Shown here piece by piece: positions 19,998 through 28,671 of a DNA stretch of 64,000 nt (position 1 is its first letter; each line of letters begins with the position of its first letter). This DNA is from Planctomycetaceae bacterium. GTDB lineage: Bacteria; Planctomycetota; Planctomycetia; Planctomycetales; Planctomycetaceae. The translations under genes and the position numbers were made by a program. Under the pieces are notes generated by a model that saw only the letters and a list, made by a program, of their open reading frames with translations, did no database searches and was not told the origin of the DNA. The stretch is from positions 1-64,000 of the forward strand of contig JAKFWA010000012.1 of NCBI GenBank assembly GCA_021732995.1, in the 5' to 3' direction.

Positions 19998-21275
19998 CTA
20001 TGACGATGCCAATTCAAAGCCAGAAAGCGTTCCGGTACTCGATCCGAACGCACTGGTGTCCGCACCGAGACGACGCAGGAACTGCACGTAGAGGTTGCAG
20101 AGCGGCGGGTTCTTCTTCGGATCGAATGCCAGATGCTGGCCGTGCCGGAATCCGCCGCCCGCTACCAGAATCGGCAGGTTCTTGTTGTCGTGACTGCTCG
20201 CATTTCCGAGGTTACTGCCGAACAGCACGATCGTGCGGTCAAGCAGCGTGCCGCCCTGCTCCGCTGTGCTCTTGAGCTTTGTGAGCAACTCTCCGAAGAG
20301 TTTCATTTGCTGAGTTTCGATGACTGCGAGCTCGGTTAGCTTGGCGGGGTCCTGTCCGTGGTGGGACAGATTGTGCCAGTCTTGTGAAACTCCGGGGATC
20401 ACCGGCACTGCATTGAGCCCGTTCAACGCGAAGGTGATAAACCGTGTCGAATCTGTCTGGATCGCCAGTTGCATCAGATCGATCATCAATCGTACGCGCG
20501 CGGGAACTTCAACCGCGCTGTTGATATCGACCGGTTGTTTGGCATCTACCTTCGGTTTCGGGCGTTTGGTCCAGTCTTGAGCTTTGACCATACGCTGCTC
20601 GACTTCGCGCACCGACGTGAAATATTCATCAAGCTTCCGGCGGTCCTGCTGGCCGAGCCCTTTCTGAAAATCCTTCGCTTCGCCGAGCACTGTGTCCATG
20701 ATGCTTTGGCCCTGCTTCAGCCGCTGCATCTGCGCGTTGACCTCCGATGGAGTGCCATCTACGAACATGCTGCGGAAGACGCGTGAGGGACGTTCTTCGG
20801 CCGGAATCGGCACGCCGCTCCGCGTGAAAGAGAGACCGCGACTGGAAGACGACGCCAGCACGAGCGAACCGAATCGAGTATCCGGAACAAGCTGTTCAAC
20901 GGCGTACTGGTCGAGTGAGATCGTGTTCTTGAAGTTGTCCGCGCGCGGATGCGGAGCAGCCGTCAAGTAGCACAGCTCAGCAGGGTGGCCCCCATCGACC
21001 TCAGGATGTGACAACCCTGAGAACACAGTGAACTCGTCGCGGAATTCCTTGAGCGGCTCAAGGTACGGAGTCAGCTCGTAGTCTTTTCCGGCTGATTTCG
21101 GAAACAGGTTCGGCGTGTGCAGTCCGAGCGTTGTGTTGATGCAGATCATCCGGCGCGGAGCTTCGCTGGCGGCCGCGCGAGCTTGTCGAGGTGCCATAGC
21201 TTCGAGCAACGGCAGTGAAAGCGTGACACCGGCAGCTTTGAGGAATCTGCGACGTGAGACGGGCGTGGCGGTCAT
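19998..21275 (-). CDS. DUF1552 family protein, Tat-type signal
   Basis: A 425-residue DUF1552 protein with twin-arginine signal SRRRFLKAAGVTLSLPLLEA. Conserved blocks match the other two DUF1552 proteins in the window: CINTTLGLHTPNLFPKSAGK, FTVFSGLSHPEVDGGHPAE, RRKLDEYFTSVREVEQRMV, GVSQDWHNLSHHGQDP (histidine site) and VLFGSNLGNASSHDNKNLP. ATG 21275 is chosen over the longer frame from 21311 because the Tat signal follows immediately. It follows the cytochrome-type gene with a 49-bp gap, so the pair order is the same as on the plus strand. Confidence 0.92.
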   Translation of the reverse strand: MTATPVSRRRFLKAAGVTLSLPLLEAMAPRQARAAASEAPRRMICINTTLGLHTPNLFPKSAGKDYELTPYLEPLKEFRDEFTVFSGLSHPEVDGGHPAELCYLTAAPHPRADNFKNTISLDQYAVEQLVPDTRFGSLVLASSSSRGLSFTRSGVPIPAEERPSRVFRSMFVDGTPSEVNAQMQRLKQGQSIMDTVLGEAKDFQKGLGQQDRRKLDEYFTSVREVEQRMVKAQDWTKRPKPKVDAKQPVDINSAVEVPARVRLMIDLMQLAIQTDSTRFITFALNGLNAVPVIPGVSQDWHNLSHHGQDPAKLTELAVIETQQMKLFGELLTKLKSTAEQGGTLLDRTIVLFGSNLGNASSHDNKNLPILVAGGGFRHGQHLAFDPKKNPPLCNLYVQFLRRLGADTSAFGSSTGTLSGFELASS

Positions 21276-21324
21276 GGTTTGCCTTCGCGGTGAGATAGCT
21301 GGCGTCAACAACGTATCAGACGAG

Positions 21325-23763
21325 TTACTTTCTCAGAAACAACTCGCTTGTCACAACTTCATGCACCAGCGTGCGAAGTCCGTAGTTTGACTTCTTTGCA
21401 TTGGAGAGCATGCGATCGATCACGGCGTGGTCCCCGAAGCCGACTGGCTGACCAGTTGAGTATGTGACCAACTTCTCCGTCACGCATCGCGCGATTTGGT
21501 CGGGGTGAGCCAGCAGCACCTGTTTGAATTCGGCCAGGTCCGCGAACTGGCGGCCATCGGGAAGAGTGTCTCCGGCTTCGACGGCACGGCCTAAGCCGTA
21601 TTGATAGGCGGCAAGGTACTTCGCGAGCGGTCCGACGCGGTTATTGACCCAGTCTTTGCGTTCCGCGACCACTCGATAACGCTCACGCCAGCCGCCGATA
21701 ACGTCGTAATTTTCGAGGGCGAAGCCGGGCGGATCGATCTTCTTGTGACAGCCCGCGCAGTTCTCCGTCGCGCGGTGTTTGGCGAGTTGTTCGCGGATCG
21801 TCGTGGCGCCTCGAATATCCGGTTCGACGGCCGGCACGTTTGGGGGAGGAGGTGACACCGGTCGGCCCATGATGCGATCCAGCACCCAGACTCCGCGCAC
21901 CACAGGCGACGTCGTCGTCCCGTTGGCCGTGACTTTCAAAACGCTGGCCTGAGTGAGCACTCCCCCGCGATGATACTCGGGCTTCAATGCAACTTTCCGG
22001 AAGGCGACTCCATGCACATCGGGAATGCCGTAGTGCTTCGCGAGTCGACCATTGAGCATGGCGAAATCGGAATCAACGAAGTTCGTTACGCTCAAGTTCT
22101 CCTTGAGTAGTTCGCCGAAGAACAGATGCGTCTCCTGAATCGACGACCACAGCAGTTGCTCTTCAAACTCGGGATAGAGAGCTTTGTCTGGCGTTGTCGC
22201 GTTGATGTCTCGCAGGCTCAGCCACTGGCCTGTGAAGTTCTCGGTGAATGCTTTGGCTTTGGGATGTTGCAGCATCCGTTCCACCTGAGCGCGCAAGACG
22301 TCTGGCTTGTGCAGTTCATTTGTGCGAGCCAGTTCGAAGAGCGCCTCGTCGGGCATGGTACTCCACAGGAAGTACGACAGACGCGACGCGAGGGCATAGT
22401 CATCAAGTGAGTTGCCGCTTGAGGATGTACCTTCGGCGGGAATTGAACCGCTCTCGCGGAAGTACAGGAATCTGGGTGACGCCAGCACGGCCTTGATACC
22501 TGCTCGCAATGCCAATTCGAACGGTTGCCCTGCTTCCAGAGATGCCGCGACCAGAGCGACAAACGGTTTCTCTTCTCCTTCAGCCACAGGTCGACGAAAG
22601 GCGCGTGGAAGAAGTTTGCTTAGCAGCCTCTCCGCATCTTCCAGCGTGCCGCGTTTCGGATCGATCTCTCCAAACACGCGGCGGTAGCTCTCCGTTGGCC
22701 AGGCTTCCGGGAATGGGCCTTCGACTTCGATCCAATGGATCTTCAAGCCGGGGCCGGGGTAGTCTGGTATGGTTTCCTGCTTCAAGTAGACGAACGGCAG
22801 TGCGACCGGAGTGACTTTGATGGTGTCGTTCTTCGCGAGCAGTCGTTCTTCAAACTCAATGACCGCCTGCTTGCCGGGTGGGGCGTCAAAGTAGCCTAAG
22901 TGTCGAGTGGGATTTCCGCTGACTACGAAGTTGCCGAGTAGCACTGCCATCGGCAGCGGCGTTTCCGAGTTATGAGCCGAAGCGGAAATTCGAAACCGGT
23001 AACGTCCCGGCGCGGGAGCGCGGAACTGCCGCAGGTCAGAAGCCGAGTCACCGCTCGACCGGAAGAGAATGACGCCGTCGTCCCGCTTCCATGTGCCGGC
23101 GACGAACCACTTCGGTAGAGAATCATACAGATCGAAACGCTCGACCTTACTGTCGAGTTTATGAACCGGAGCGATGGCTGCATTCAGAACGACGTCGGCG
23201 GCTTCGAGGTAGCGCTCGATCAACACTGGCGACACATTGAGCGCTGCTCCGACATTATCGAACCCTTGTGCGATAGCATCCTCGGGCAGCATCTCCTTTA
23301 CCGACACATTCACATCGAACAAATCACGCACGGTGTTTTCATACTCGACGCGATTAAGCCGTCGCAGAACAACGCGACCTTCAGACCGATGCTTCGCCGC
23401 GGCTTCATCCAAGTGCCCGGAAAGGAGCTTCACGACCGTTGCAACCTGTATTGGTTGCGGCCGCACTTCATCTTTGGGCGGCATTTCCCCATCCCGAATG
23501 CGAGCCACGATTTCTCGCCACCGTTCGAAGACACTCGATTTGGAAAGGTCCGTGTCCAGTTGGTCGAGTCGCAAGTCGCCTTCCGCTATCTCAGCTCCGT
23601 GACAGCGGTGGCAATGCTGCTTGAAAAAGGGCTGCACGGCCGCGCTGATCGGTTCGCCTTCGGCGGCAACCAGAGTGCCTGCACTGCACACGGTGGCGAG
23701 TGCGATGCACGCCGACACGCAGGACTTAAAGAGAGCTTGCGAAGTTGAAATCAGCGCAGACAT
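21325..23763 (-). CDS. Cytochrome-motif protein with DUF1587-DUF1595-DUF1592-DUF1588-DUF1585
   Basis: An 812-residue exported protein. A signal peptide (residues about 1-33) precedes heme motif C51-H-R-C54-H55. DUF1587 (LRRLNRVEYENTVRDLFDVN), DUF1595 (LLPRAFRRPVAEGEEKPF), DUF1592 (ASRLSYFLWSTMPDEALF), DUF1588 (HRGGVLTQASVLKVTANG) and DUF1585 with CAGCH near residue 673 follow. It is closest to the 838-residue plus-strand protein but ends at the expected place (VVTSELFLRK). It leads a three-gene minus-strand operon with DUF1552 and SMP-30 genes. ATG 23763 is preferred over GTG 23775. Function is inferred only from the heme motifs and export signal. Confidence 0.93.
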   Translation of the reverse strand: MSALISTSQALFKSCVSACIALATVCSAGTLVAAEGEPISAAVQPFFKQHCHRCHGAEIAEGDLRLDQLDTDLSKSSVFERWREIVARIRDGEMPPKDEVRPQPIQVATVVKLLSGHLDEAAAKHRSEGRVVLRRLNRVEYENTVRDLFDVNVSVKEMLPEDAIAQGFDNVGAALNVSPVLIERYLEAADVVLNAAIAPVHKLDSKVERFDLYDSLPKWFVAGTWKRDDGVILFRSSGDSASDLRQFRAPAPGRYRFRISASAHNSETPLPMAVLLGNFVVSGNPTRHLGYFDAPPGKQAVIEFEERLLAKNDTIKVTPVALPFVYLKQETIPDYPGPGLKIHWIEVEGPFPEAWPTESYRRVFGEIDPKRGTLEDAERLLSKLLPRAFRRPVAEGEEKPFVALVAASLEAGQPFELALRAGIKAVLASPRFLYFRESGSIPAEGTSSSGNSLDDYALASRLSYFLWSTMPDEALFELARTNELHKPDVLRAQVERMLQHPKAKAFTENFTGQWLSLRDINATTPDKALYPEFEEQLLWSSIQETHLFFGELLKENLSVTNFVDSDFAMLNGRLAKHYGIPDVHGVAFRKVALKPEYHRGGVLTQASVLKVTANGTTTSPVVRGVWVLDRIMGRPVSPPPPNVPAVEPDIRGATTIREQLAKHRATENCAGCHKKIDPPGFALENYDVIGGWRERYRVVAERKDWVNNRVGPLAKYLAAYQYGLGRAVEAGDTLPDGRQFADLAEFKQVLLAHPDQIARCVTEKLVTYSTGQPVGFGDHAVIDRMLSNAKKSNYGLRTLVHEVVTSELFLRK

Positions 23764-24081
23764 TCGACTTCTCACGCGAGAACTGCTGAACGAAGATGAT
23801 CAAGCCGTCTCGGAGAAGACGGTGCTTTGAGCGCTAACGCTATCGCATCGGCGCAGTTCATCCGACTGACGCCGGGTCTCGAAGCTGCGATTTCTCCCAT
23901 CCCGTTGGCGATTGGATGTCTCGAGTGCTTGCGGGAACAGCCGCTTTTGGCGAGTGGGACTTATTGGTCGTGCTCGCTTGGCTGTTAGGAACGAGACCGA
24001 TCTGGATAATGTGGCGGCAATCGGAGTCTGGTTCCACGACATTCACCAACCGTCCAAGATGGCTTTTTCAGGGAGACGCTC
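23764..24081. promoter_or_regulatory. Divergent intergenic region
   Basis: This 318-bp tract separates the minus-strand cytochrome-type operon from the plus-strand oxidoreductase gene, so it should hold both promoters. Short frames cross it but show no family pattern. No operator palindrome could be assigned with confidence. Confidence 0.45.
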
Positions 24082-25392
24082 ATGAACCCGCTCGGTCAAA
24101 AAACTCGCCGCGACTTTCTCCTGTCGACCGCAGCCGCAACTGCTGTGGCCTCGTTTCCGACGATCATCCCCGCCACTGCTCTGGGGCGGGACGGTGCCAT
24201 TGCGCCGAGCGAGAAGATCACGTTGGGAGTCATCGGTATCGGTCCACGTTGTACGTACGACTTAACCGCCATGCTGAAGCTGGCGGATATTCGCTGTGTG
24301 GCAATCGCCGATGTGCAAGCCAAGCGGCGCGATGCGGGCAAGCTGCTCGTCGACGGGCACTATGGCAACAAAGACTGCGTGCTTTATCGCGACTTCCGTG
24401 ATCTGCTGGCCCGCAAGGACATTGATTCCGTGATCGTCGCCACGGGCGACCGTTGGCACGCGGCTGCTTCGATTCTGGCTGCGAAGGCAGGGAAGGACGT
24501 CTACAGCGAGAAGCCTTGCGGTATCACGATCGCGGCCTGTCAGGAGTTGGCTGAAACCATGCGGAAGGAGCGTCGAATCTTTCAGGCGGGCACTCAGCGC
24601 CGGAGCGTGCCAAACTTCCAGAAGGCGGTGGAGCTCGTCCACACGGGGAAACTCGGGAAGCTGCATACGATGCACGCCTCCGTCTACATACCGACGCTCG
24701 ACAACACCTGGATGCCTGCTCAACCTCAACCCGCGCGCGACGTGGTGGACTGGAACCTGTGGCTGGGACCTGCAGCGTGGCGACCGTTCAATCAGGCGTA
24801 TTGCGATGGCAAGTGGCGCGGACAGTGGGATTTCGACTCGGGAGCTCGCCTGCTGGACTGGGGTGCTCACACCGTTGATCTATGTCAGTGGGCCAATCAG
24901 GCCGACGACACGATGCCCATTGAATACGACCCTCAAGAGAAAAACCTCATTTGCCGCTATGCCAACGGCGTGAAGCTGGTGATCGATTTCCTGCCGCAAC
25001 CGTTCGGCGATCGGTCTCCGCATTACATCACTCGGCTTGGTACCTGCCCGGTGCGCTTCATTGGCGATCAGGGCTCAGTGGAAACGGGTGATGAGGGCGA
25101 GATCGTCGTCACGCCCGAATCGCTTCAGAAGGAGATTCCTGACGCCTCGAAGCGCGTTCGCGGGCTTGATGTCTCAGCGCATGCACGCAACTTCTTCGAC
25201 TGCATTCGCTCCCGAAGTGAGACCGTGGCCAATCCGACGGTCATGCGGCGATCGCACATCGCGTGTCACGCGGCTGCAATTGCCTGGGTCCTGCAGCGCA
25301 AGCTCAAGTTCGATCCCGTTAAGGAAGAGTTCGTCGACGACAGCGAAGCCAATCTGCTGCGTTCGCGACCCGCTCGCAATTGGGTGACATAG
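24082..25392 (+). CDS. Gfo/Idh/MocA-family oxidoreductase, Tat-exported
   Basis: A 436-residue NAD(P)-dependent oxidoreductase of the Gfo/Idh/MocA family. A Tat signal (TRRDFLLSTAAATAVASFPT) is followed by the Rossmann nucleotide-binding start ITLGVIGIGPRCTYDL (variant GxGxxG), the conserved SEKPCGITIAACQELAETM block (EKP motif) and the C-terminal substrate-domain signature LLDWGAHTVDLCQWA. A good ribosome-binding site (GGGAG about 9 bases upstream) supports the ATG. Planctomycetes have many such secreted enzymes, probably acting on sugars, but the substrate is unknown. The next gene starts soon after the stop and may be co-transcribed. Confidence 0.93.
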   Translation: MNPLGQKTRRDFLLSTAAATAVASFPTIIPATALGRDGAIAPSEKITLGVIGIGPRCTYDLTAMLKLADIRCVAIADVQAKRRDAGKLLVDGHYGNKDCVLYRDFRDLLARKDIDSVIVATGDRWHAAASILAAKAGKDVYSEKPCGITIAACQELAETMRKERRIFQAGTQRRSVPNFQKAVELVHTGKLGKLHTMHASVYIPTLDNTWMPAQPQPARDVVDWNLWLGPAAWRPFNQAYCDGKWRGQWDFDSGARLLDWGAHTVDLCQWANQADDTMPIEYDPQEKNLICRYANGVKLVIDFLPQPFGDRSPHYITRLGTCPVRFIGDQGSVETGDEGEIVVTPESLQKEIPDASKRVRGLDVSAHARNFFDCIRSRSETVANPTVMRRSHIACHAAAIAWVLQRKLKFDPVKEEFVDDSEANLLRSRPARNWVT

Positions 25393-25440
25393 CTTTGCTC
25401 GGAACGAGAGCGGCAACTTATCGTGGCGGATGCGTCTCGT

Positions 25441-26943
25441 ATGTGGAGACGCTCCGCCGCTGTGTCGCTCGTTCGCGACATCCGGCGGCGCCCGAAGTCA
25501 CAACTGCGGAGGCTATCCGTGTCGCAATATCTCTCGCGTTTTTGGGGTTCGAACTGTTCATTCGCCGCCTTCAGATCGACCTTGTTGATGGTCTGTTTGG
25601 TCTGCTTCGCGGCGGATGCGGCACCCGCGCTACTGGGAGCTGAGTCCGAATCAGTTTCAGGCTTTGAATGGGCGATCTCGGCGGGCGGCACTCAGCATGA
25701 CAAGACGCGTGGCACCGCGGTTGACCCCGAGGGGAACGTCCTGCTGACGGGCGAGTTCACCGGCACCGCGAAGTTTGGTGAGCATTCCCTGACCGCCGTT
25801 GGTTCGATGGATTTCTTCGTGGCGAAGGTTTCGCCTGGCGGAAAATTCGTGTGGGTGCGTAGCGGTGGAGGCGACAAGATCGACCGCGGGTATGCGATCG
25901 CGGCGGACCATCTCGGAAATTGTTACGTCACTGGACACTATGAAAGCGCGTCCGCGAAGTTCGATGAGACAACGATTGAGAGTGTCGGGGACTACGACCT
26001 GTTCGTCGCGAAGTATGACTCCACCGGCAAGCTGCAATGGCTGCAAAGCGGCGGCGGTAAGGGCTACGACTACGGTCATGGCATTGCGGCGGACAAACTC
26101 GGCAACGTGTTCGTCACTGGCGCAGTCGTGGGCGAGGGTAAATACCTGGGCGAACCTGTGGGGCACGCTGGCCCGGCACATGTCTTTTGCGTGTCGCTGA
26201 ACTCAAATGGCAAATTGAACTGGAGCCGCAGTGCTGCTGGAGAAGGTTCCAGCACAGGTCACGGCATCGCGGTTGACCAGCAGGGAAACTGCTACGTCGG
26301 TGGTAATTGCAACGGTAAGCAAACGCTCGGCGGTCGGCAGACAAATGGTGCTGGAGCTGACATTCTGGTGGCCAAGTTTGATACTCAAGGCAACGTCGTA
26401 TGGCTGCACGATGGACACCGCAGTTCCAACGCGATGATTCATGAAATCATCGCTGACAATGCCGGCAATGTCTGGGCGGCGGGAATGTTTCGCGGCGAAC
26501 TCAAGCTGGCGGATCGCACCGTAACCAACCAGGGTCAGCACGACCTGCTGCTGACGAGCTTCGATCCCTCCGGCAAAAGACTGTGGACCAAGACGGCGGG
26601 TGGCGCGGGCATCGATTACGGACTCGGAGTCGCCACGGACGAACGCGGTAGCAGCTATCTCACCGGCTCGTTCACCGGCCGAGTCGACTTCGACGGTGTT
26701 CCTCGCCAGAGCAGCACGCCAGCCTCAGACATCATGATCGTGAAGTACGACCGCGACGGCACCCTCCGAGCCTTTCACCAAGCCGGAAGCAACGGCACCG
26801 ATCACGCTTACACAATCGTCACTGACCAGCGCGGCAACCTCTATCTCTCCGGAGCCTGCAGCGCCGCAGCAAAGTTCGGCACCCACTCTCTCCCAAACCT
26901 CGGCAGCAACGACGTGTTCCTCGCCAAATTGCGGTTTGAATGA
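25441..26943 (+). CDS. SBBP-repeat beta-propeller protein, exported
   Basis: A roughly 500-residue protein made of seven copies of the SBBP (beta-propeller) repeat, each with the core A-x-D-x-x-GN-x-Y-x-TG-x-F and a FVAKYDxxGKLxWxxxxGG strand, for example AIAADHLGNCYVTGHY. Seven repeats are enough for a closed seven-bladed propeller. A hydrophobic segment LLMVCLVCFAADAAPALLG before the repeats looks like a signal peptide. The start is uncertain: GTG 25423, ATG 25441, GTG 25519 and ATG 25588 are all in frame. ATG 25441 is given here, but GTG 25519 would give the most normal signal peptide. Ligand unknown. Confidence 0.85.
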   Translation: MWRRSAAVSLVRDIRRRPKSQLRRLSVSQYLSRFWGSNCSFAAFRSTLLMVCLVCFAADAAPALLGAESESVSGFEWAISAGGTQHDKTRGTAVDPEGNVLLTGEFTGTAKFGEHSLTAVGSMDFFVAKVSPGGKFVWVRSGGGDKIDRGYAIAADHLGNCYVTGHYESASAKFDETTIESVGDYDLFVAKYDSTGKLQWLQSGGGKGYDYGHGIAADKLGNVFVTGAVVGEGKYLGEPVGHAGPAHVFCVSLNSNGKLNWSRSAAGEGSSTGHGIAVDQQGNCYVGGNCNGKQTLGGRQTNGAGADILVAKFDTQGNVVWLHDGHRSSNAMIHEIIADNAGNVWAAGMFRGELKLADRTVTNQGQHDLLLTSFDPSGKRLWTKTAGGAGIDYGLGVATDERGSSYLTGSFTGRVDFDGVPRQSSTPASDIMIVKYDRDGTLRAFHQAGSNGTDHAYTIVTDQRGNLYLSGACSAAAKFGTHSLPNLGSNDVFLAKLRFE

Positions 26944-26944
26944 C

Positions 26945-26974
26945 GCGTGGGCACGAGGTGATTCATTCCCACGC
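26945..26974. terminator. Hairpin between convergent genes
   Basis: A 7-bp perfect stem (GCGTGGG with CCCACGC) closes a 16-base loop, starting 2 bp after the propeller gene stop. There is no T-tract. The rest of the 213-bp convergent gap to 27156 shows nothing else. Confidence 0.35.
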
Positions 26975-27156
26975 CCTTCGCCGCTGCGCGACCCCGATAG
27001 ACCTCGGGTGGTCAATCGGCGCCGAACCTAAGATTGATCGATACTCGGGCACAGCTCAGGTTCGTGCAGGTGTCTCGTGCGACTTCGTCGGCTTCCTGCT
27101 GACGTTCTTGCAGCAAGCTGTTTCACGATCGCGACATCGCAGATTCAGCTGAACGT

Positions 27157-28341
27157 CTAGGGGCTCGCACGACGACGAGTGGCAGCATGTACTCCGAAAA
27201 CGTCGAAATAGTCGAGTCCATACAACAGCCCGAAGAATAGCGCGAGGTAAGCGCAGGCCTTGAGCCAGAGTTGCCCGACCGTCGTGCCTAGCAAGCGATG
27301 GCCTCCACCTAATGGCAGTGTCTCCACTTGCAGCGTTTGCGGTCCCGTCCCGGTAAACGACGTTCGGCCGTGATGTATGCCTGCTGCGTCAGTCCATTCA
27401 TAGCGGGCGATCGTCTGTTTCTCGGTCCAATGCCTTCCGCCCCGGTGCCGTCGCACTTCGCGCGTTTCGTTAGCCGTGACCGTCGCTGTGTGTTGCTGTC
27501 CGAGCACGGCGTAGGCGCTCTCATTCAACGCGAAAAACGTTGTGAGCGCGACGGCGAGCGTGATTGCTCCCCATGCGGCCCAAGTTTCCAGGCGCGCATC
27601 GAGAATGGTTGCAAACTGCATTTCGTCTAGATCGTCACCCCAAGCAGCACCGCGTAAGAAGCTGATGCCACACAGTTCGACCTGCTCGCGACCTCGACGG
27701 TTCGTGAAGGTCACTTGATAGAAGCGGCAGCCGCGACCGAGCTTCCAGCCGCGCGTGAAAAGTGCGCCTTGAAAAGGACGCCATACAATCTTCTTGATTG
27801 TGCCGCCGAGCGACTCGATCTCCGTCCTGATCCACCAGCGGTAATAGGCGTCGGTCAGCAGGAACATCAGCGGCGGGCTACACAGCAGCGACAGCGGGAC
27901 GAGCAGCAGGCTCACGGCAGCGGTCAGGAAGAACGTCCATGTCACAAAGCCGACAAAGCCGACGGCCATCATCGGCAACACCAACATCGCGATCTTCCTC
28001 TTAGGCGAGGCTTCTGAGTATGCAGTTGTCAGGACGCTCGTGATCTCGAGCACGGACGAAGTGACTCGTTGCCCAGGAGGCCTTTTCTCTCTCGATGTTG
28101 GCTGCTGTCGGCGACTCTGCTTGCGACGGCGGCGATTCGATTTCCCGTCCCACTCGTCCGTTGTGAATTGTGCTGCAACAGCTTCGGCCGCAAGATCGGA
28201 CGAAACGTCTTGCTCCTCTGTGTCCGGGACAGCAGGGATCGAGAGAGTGGCTCCACACTGCTTGCAGTCGAAGCTCTTGCCCGCCACTGAATCCTTGAGG
28301 GAATAGTTTCGACCGCAGGCGCAGCTCAGGCGAATGGCCAT
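27157..28341 (-). CDS. Zinc-ribbon DUF3592-like membrane protein
   Basis: A 394-residue protein. Its N-terminus is a small zinc-ribbon (IRLSCACGRNYSLKDSVAGK followed by FDCKQCGA, two Cys pairs). A basic linker, several hydrophobic segments (FVGFVTWTFFLTAAVSLLLV, then LLCSPPLMFLL), a cytosolic or periplasmic middle part, and a DUF3592-like beta domain follow (TATVTANETREVRRH through IARYEWTDAAGIHHGRTSF). A last membrane segment lies near the C-terminus. The start at 28341 was chosen because the zinc-ribbon begins there; the frame upstream to 28434 is not conserved-looking. It is divergently paired with a gene encoding the same two domain types. The role is unknown. Confidence 0.82.
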   Translation of the reverse strand: MAIRLSCACGRNYSLKDSVAGKSFDCKQCGATLSIPAVPDTEEQDVSSDLAAEAVAAQFTTDEWDGKSNRRRRKQSRRQQPTSREKRPPGQRVTSSVLEITSVLTTAYSEASPKRKIAMLVLPMMAVGFVGFVTWTFFLTAAVSLLLVPLSLLCSPPLMFLLTDAYYRWWIRTEIESLGGTIKKIVWRPFQGALFTRGWKLGRGCRFYQVTFTNRRGREQVELCGISFLRGAAWGDDLDEMQFATILDARLETWAAWGAITLAVALTTFFALNESAYAVLGQQHTATVTANETREVRRHRGGRHWTEKQTIARYEWTDAAGIHHGRTSFTGTGPQTLQVETLPLGGGHRLLGTTVGQLWLKACAYLALFFGLLYGLDYFDVFGVHAATRRRASP

Positions 28342-28671
28342 GAAGGAGAACTTTCGAAAGGAAGTGGGATAGGCATCCTGCCGTTCAACCCAGGCGAACG
28401 AGGCTGAAACACTTCTGACGGGCAGGAAGCCCATCCCAAGCGAACAACTGAGATCAGACCGCCGACAAATTCATGTGAACTGATCCGTTTCCGCCGCGTT
28501 ACTCTACGATCGACTGAAGCTGAGGTGTCGTCGCAGCTGGTCAGAGTGCGCCGACTTTCATTTCCGGCGATCTTAGCAAACGCAGCTACGACGAACGGAT
28601 CACTGTGCGAAAAAGCATTGCGAGCCATTTCAATAACCGCAGTGAAAGTGCTGCTCGGGAAAGTCGTCTAC
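28342..28671. promoter_or_regulatory. Divergent intergenic region between the two DUF3592-like genes
   Basis: A 330-bp tract between two divergently read genes with the same N-terminal domain. It should contain both promoters. The reading frame from 28525 on the plus strand runs through part of it, but the protein-like sequence begins only at the ATG 28672. No clear palindromic operator was seen. Confidence 0.4.
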
